64,000 bases of DNA, from contig JAPFQT010000165.1 of the NCBI GenBank assembly GCA_027627225.1, positions 310,001-374,000 on the forward strand, given 5' to 3'. Each line of letters opens with the position of its first letter. Position 1 is the stretch's first letter. The notes under the pieces are model-generated. The model saw nothing but the letters and a program-made list of their open reading frames with translations, was not told the origin of the DNA and searched no databases. Position numbers and translations under genes: made by a program. The stretch is from Congeria kusceri. Taxonomy: Eukaryota; Mollusca; Bivalvia; Myida; Dreissenidae. Positions 59,001-64,000 of the stretch are shown in pieces.

Positions 59001-60860
59001 AAGTCCAAAAGGTCAGAAAACAATCCGGTTGGAACTCTAAACGGTCACATAACAAATCGCGAGCTAAACAAATCGGATTCAAAGCAAATCGGACACAATA
59101 CATAACGGTCAGGAAACAAATTCGTTATAAGTCACAACGGTCAATGTCAAAACCGTCACTAAACAAAGCGCTGGTAAATCAAATCGGACACAATGCAAAT
59201 CGGCCGCAAGACATAATGGTCAATTTAAAAAAATTGTCCTAAGTCAAAACCATTAGAAAACAAATCGGTCACAACTCAAAACGGTCAAAAAACAAGTCGG
59301 TCACAAATGAAAACGGTCATAAAACAAGTTGGTCAGAAGTGAAAACGTCGAAACACATAAGTTTATAAGCATAAGTGGTCCCAAGACAAATCGTTCACAA
59401 GTCAAAACGGTCAAAATACGTAACGATCAGGAAACAAAATTGTCCTATGTGAAAATGGTCAGAAAAAAATTGGTTCACAAGTCAAAACGGTCAAAGAACA
59501 AGCCGATCACAACTGAAAACGAAACTATCGCATAATACATTGGGTACAAGTCATAACGGTCACAAAGCCAATCGGTGAGAAGTCATAAAGGTCAGAAAAC
59601 AGACCGAGTATATCTCCGGTAAGAAAGCGAATCGGTCACAAGTCCAAACGGTCAGAAAACAATCCGGTCGGAACTCTAAACGGTCACAACAAATCGCGTG
59701 CTAATCAAATCGGATTCAATGCAAATCGAATACAATACATAACGGTCAGCAATAAAATTCGTTCTATGTCACAACGGTCAAAAACAAAACCGGTCACAAC
59801 TGAAAATGGTGATAAAAGATGTTGGTCACAAGTCAAAACGGTCAAAAGCAAATAGTTTATGAGTAATAGTGGTCACAACACACACAAATCGGTCACAAGA
59901 GAAAATGGTCGCATACCTAATTCGGTCAAAACGGTGTCTAACTAAACTGGGTACAAGTCTTTACGCCAATGGGTCACAAGTGCAAACATACCGCTAACAT
60001 CCCATAACGGTCATAAAACAAGTTGGTCCTAAGTCGAAAAAGTCACGAAACAAATCGGTCACAACTCAAAATGGTAATTAAACAAATCGGTAGCATATCA
60101 AATCGGACACAATGCAAATCGGTCAATAGCAAATCGGTTACAATGCAAATCGGTCATACAACAAAGTGGTCCTAAGTCAAAACGGTGAAAAACAAATCGG
60201 TCACAAGCGAAAACGGTCAAAAAACGAAACTGTCACAACTAAAGACCATCATAACACAAGTTGGTCGCAAGTCAAAAGGGTCAAAAAACAAATAGGTCGC
60301 AAATCAAATCGGACACAATGCATATCTGTCACGAGCCATAACGGTAATAAAACAAAATGGTCCTAAGTCAAAACGGTCAAAACACAAATCGGTCACTAAA
60401 TGAATGGGTAGCAATTCGAATCGGACACAAGTCGTAACGGTGATAATAGATGTTCGTAAGAGAAAACTTGAAACAACAAGTCGTTTAAAACTAATAATCG
60501 TCCCAAGACAAATCGGTCACAAGTTAAAACGGTCAGAAACTAAATTGGGTACAATTCAAAACGGTCACACACTGAATTGGTTACAAGTCATTACGGTCAC
60601 AAAGCCAACAGGTCACAAGTCAAACAGAAGTAAACATACCGGTAATAAGCCATAACGGTCATAAAACAAGTTGGTCCTAAGTCAAAACGGTCAAGTCACT
60701 ACTCAAAACGGTCACATAACAAGTTGCTTAGAAGTGAAAACGGCCATAAAGCAAATGGGTCAAAAGTCAAAACGGTCACAAGACACATCGGTCAAAACAA
60801 GTCACAAACCAAAAGTAAATCGGTGAGAAGTTAAAACGGCCACAAAATAGTCGGTCTCGC
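56030..60860. repeat. Minisatellite, degenerate 16-bp monomers paired as 32-bp dimers
   Basis: CGGTC recurs about every 16 bases over most of the stretch. Two monomer types tend to alternate: one like CGGTCACAAGTCAAAA and one like CGGTCAAAAAACAAAT. The 32-bp dimer is confirmed by a length difference between the two macrosatellite copies: near 62721 the second copy has one extra 32-bp block. The length implies about 300 monomers. The plus strand is A-rich and T-poor. Confidence 0.9.
58510..59787. repeat. Higher-order duplication of about 639 bp within the minisatellite
   Basis: Segment 58510-59148 is repeated at 59149-59787. Marker stretches include AAACAAAGCGCTGGTAAATC (near 58521 and 59160), ATTGTCCTAAGTC (58594 and 59233) and ATCTCCGGTAAG near 58973 and 59611. 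The offset is 639, about 40 monomers. Confidence 0.8.
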
Positions 60861-61010
60861 CCAACACCACTCAAACACTTCACACACTGCAAATCCACTC
60901 ACAACATCGACACCAATGCCATAACTTCACACACTAAAATCTCACACCGGTCACATTTTCCACACCCGTCACACAAAAACCCACTACTCCACAGAACACA
61001 CTCCACATTG
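60861..61010. other. CA-rich transition at the minisatellite end
   Basis: The 16-bp pattern fades into CA/CT-rich sequence with scattered CACA and CACTC motifs. The relation to the monomer is weak and no gene is visible. Confidence 0.5.
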
Positions 61011-61631
61011 ATGGCTGCATTCGAGGAGTGATATGAAGCAATTCATACAAACGACACTGCAATAAATCTGACATTTGTATTTCTTGTAAAAAACGATCAA
61101 ACACGATCAAATATGGCTATACAACTGTTAAAAGTTTCCTAGTTGTTTCTTTTCAGAATTTGATCTAAGATGACTTTCCGATAAATGATACAGAGATGTT
61201 CATCCCTGTGACTTATTTTCTACGCATGAGGTATACAATAAAATAGACACATAATTCGTACGCAATGACTGTACGAATTATTGGAAAAAGCATTCGAATT
61301 ACTTGAAATTATTTGGTCTTTGCATGAAAATCAATCCACTTCAATTTCAAAAACACTGATTGGGATTTCGCTGGAAACTTAGAATTTATTGAACATCTTT
61401 ACTCTACATTCAAACAACAATGCAATTCATTTCCAAATCAGACTATTGTTTGAAACAACATTCTGTAACAAACACTACATGAAAAACTCGTAACCCAGTA
61501 TCAGAAAGCGACTCTTCTGGCATGCAAACCGTCTTAGGAAGGCACGTGACGTTAAGCTTTTTAGTGCTTTGCATATAAATACTACTAATACTAACGAGCA
61601 CACGTTCAATGCTCGGTGCGATCACACTGTC
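61011..61631. other. Tail segment of macrosatellite unit 1, no gene seen
   Basis: An AT-rich stretch without a credible frame. It holds a perfect inverted repeat (61251-61281) and, at its end, two copies of CAATGCTCGG (61607 and 61631) spaced 24 bp apart. The second marks the start of the next macrosatellite unit. Confidence 0.6.
61251..61281. repeat. Perfect inverted repeat, 11-bp arms, 9-nt spacer
   Basis: ATAATTCGTAC (61251-61261) and GTACGAATTAT (61271-61281) can form a hairpin around GCAATGACT. Its role is unknown. Confidence 0.75.
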
Positions 61632-64000
61632 AATGCTCGGTTGCAATTGTAGCAATTTATGCAGTCACATGTTGGGGTAACAGGACAACAAACGGCATAA
61701 TCTTTGTTAGTTATTTAAATCAATGTGAATGTGGCATTTGCGTATTCATGCCCCTTGTCGCTGAACTCCTGGGTTTAGTTTGTACAATCACATGTTCACG
61801 TTTTGGGAGACCGTTATGTTGCAACTTTTGTTTTTGTTTTCGGAAATACGATCGAAATAAAAAAGAAATTCGTGTTCACTGTATGATTTTCAGTTACTTC
61901 TTATGTTATACTACGCACCTATCCTAATCAGTTAGCGAAGATTACGTAGCGACGATGTGTCGTTGATAGCTGCAATAAAAACAAATATATATAAATCTGT
62001 CTATGATCATACGATCAGAAACCAAGTGTAAGGCGTTTTGGACGTTAACACTGATGTGCGTTTACCATGCGTTTATCTCGATACTTTCCAGTTACATCTT
62101 ATGTTATATCACGTACCTTTCTTTGACAAGTTGCAAAGAGTACGTGTTCGTACATTTGAATTACGATTCATATAACAGGAGTTCTATAGTGCTATTCATT
62201 TGTTTTTCACTACAACAGGAGTACTATATTACTATTCCATTATTGTTCACAATAAATATCTGCATCGACCCTGTCAATTATTCGTTTCGCATAAACATGT
62301 ACTTTAAACGGTTCAATGGCATGCGATATCTGCAACAAACCACTTTATCGGTAAAGATCTCTTTTTCTATTGCATTATGCTTTATATATTGTGCAGTCAC
62401 TGTTTATAGCGATGATGTGTCGTTGCTATTAAATAGCCGCAGTAAATACAAATATATCAAAAACTCTGCCCTCGATCATACGATAAAAACAAGCGTAAGG
62501 TGTTTATTACATGGACATTTACTAATAACATTGCATAGTTGCGTTCGTTTCGTTATACAGTTGAACAATTCCATTTGTGGGAAGGCCAAATTCATAGTGG
62601 TCACAATTCGGACACACATCAAAATGGTCAAAAAAAGAAAATCGCAACGGTCATAATACAAATCTGACAAAAGTCACAGTCGTCCCAAAACAAATCGCTC
62701 AAACGATAACAAAACAAATCGGTCACAACTCAAAACGGTCACAACACAAATCAGTCGCAATGCAAATCGATCACAAGAAAAAAAGAAGTAATAGTTAAAA
62801 GTAATAGTCGCAAGACAAAACTGTCACATGTGAAAACGGTTATAAAACAAGTTGACCTTAGGTCACAAAACAAATCGGTCTAAAGTCGAAACGGTGAACA
62901 AACAAATCGGTTACACAACAAAGTGGTCCTAAGTCAAAACGGTCAAACAGAAATCGGCAAAAAAATAAACCAGGCATAACTGAAAGCGATCAAAAAAACA
63001 AAATGGTCGAAAATCAATACGGTCAAAACGCAAATAGTTCGTAAATCAAATCGGACACAAGGCAAATCGGTCAAAAGCCATAACGGTCATTGAAGAAAAT
63101 GTTTCTAAGAAAATACTGTCAAGAAAAAAATCGTTTAAAAGGAAAGGTGGTCTAAAGACAAATCGGTCACAAGTCAAAACGGTCACAAACTAAATTTGGT
63201 ACAAGTGAAAACGGTCACAAACTTAATTGGGCACATGTCAAAGCGGACTAAAAATAAATACGATAAAAGTAATTTCGGTCACAAAGTAAAGCGGTCGGAA
63301 GTCGAAACGGTCGAAAATAAACCGGTCACAACTGGAAACGTTTACAAAAATAAGTTGTTCGCAAGTAAAAACGGTCAATAAACCAATCGTTCAAAAATCT
63401 AATCGGATACAATGCAAATCGGTCACAATACATAACGGTCATAAAAGGAAATGGCCCTTAGCAAAAACGGTCTAAAATGAATCGCTTAAAAGTAATATTG
63501 CTTCCATGACAAAGCAGACGCAAGTGAAAACGGTCACAAACTAAATTGGGTGCAAGTGAAAATGGTACAAACTGAACTGTGTACAAGTCTTAACGGTCCC
63601 AAAGCCAAACGGTCACAAGTAAAACAGTAAGTAAAACTACCGGTAACAAGCCATAACGGTCATATAACAAGTCAAAACGGTCACTAAACGCATAAAATCG
63701 GACGCAATGCAAGTCGGTCACAAGATATAACGGCCATCAAGCAAAAATGGTCCTAAATCAAAACGCACTAACAACAAATCAGTCATAGGTCAAAACGGTC
63801 AAAAAACAAACCTTTCACAACTGAAAACGGTCTTAAATCAAGTTAAAAAACAAACCTGTCACAAATGAAAACAGTCATAAATCAAGTTGGTCAAAAGTCA
63901 AAACGGTTTAAAGACAAATCGGTTGCAAATCATATCGGACACAATGGTCAAAAGCATTAACGTCCGTAAAAGAAAACGATCCTAAGAAAAAACGGTCAAC
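61632..64000 (+). repeat. Macrosatellite unit 2, cut by the window end; also the empty site
   Basis: It matches 55064 onward at an offset of 6568, rising to 6604 after a 32-bp insertion near 62721 and a few small indels. The minisatellite starts near 62598. At its left edge the sequence runs CACTGTCAATGCTCGG without interruption, whereas in unit 1 the retroelement terminus precedes AATGCTCGG. Confidence 0.85.

Larger units (their letters stand above)
55064..61631 (+). repeat. Macrosatellite unit 1 (about 6.57 kb)
   Basis: The start of this segment recurs at 61632 with an offset of 6568 bp, and the match continues to the window end with few differences. It consists of a roughly 1 kb non-repetitive-looking part, a roughly 4.8 kb minisatellite, a CA-rich part and about 0.6 kb of other sequence. 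At least two units are present. Confidence 0.85.

Noticed and set aside
57675..60655. Many 60-140 codon frames reading NGHKTNRSQVKTV-like peptides
   Set aside because: They are translations of the 16-bp repeat in different frames, interrupted by stops. The monomer length is not a multiple of three.
56030..60860. CRISPR-like repeat array
   Set aside because: Repeat and spacer cannot be separated, the monomers are contiguous and degenerate, there are no cas genes, and the context is eukaryotic.

Overview
The window is eukaryotic repeat DNA, probably from an invertebrate nuclear genome. The sequence is AT-rich, and its only recognisable genes are those of a Ty3/gypsy-type LTR retrotransposon. 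Its pol order is protease, reverse transcriptase, RNase H, integrase. I cannot name the species; the pol style suggests a marine invertebrate, but that is weak.

Region 1 (1 to about 54820) is a head-to-tail array of one element with a period of 8468 bp. Neighbouring units share a single LTR: LTR-interior-LTR-interior and so on. There are seven LTRs (589 bp, TG...CA, starting at 3440, 11908, 20376, 28844, 37310, 45760 and 54226). One partial interior (unit A) and six complete interiors (B to G) are present. Each interior runs: LTR, tRNA-Lys-type primer binding site, about 1.7 kb leader, gag (608 codons), a U UUA AAC slippery heptamer with pol in the -1 frame, pol, 511 bp of 3' UTR ending in a polypurine tract, next LTR. 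There is no env. Units are nearly identical. Every complete pol copy carries one single-base frame break, of two kinds: units A, B, C, D and F are broken inside integrase, units E and G inside reverse transcriptase. Unit F also has two small gag deletions. No unit here encodes an unbroken Gag-Pol.

Region 2 (54814-55063) is the scrambled right end of the array. It holds a cut-off primer binding site, a 35-bp direct LTR start, an inverted gag fragment, a short leader patch and an inverted 62-bp LTR terminus that abuts flanking DNA.

Region 3 (55064-64000) is the flank, itself a tandem macrosatellite with a period of about 6.57 kb (55064-61631, then a second copy from 61632 to the window end). 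Each unit has a roughly 1 kb non-coding segment and a roughly 4.8 kb minisatellite of degenerate 16-bp monomers paired as 32-bp dimers, with a roughly 640-bp higher-order duplication. A CA-rich tail and about 0.6 kb of other sequence complete the unit. The second macrosatellite copy lacks the retroelement at the equivalent point and so acts as an empty site. I see no host protein gene, rRNA, functional tRNA or CRISPR array.
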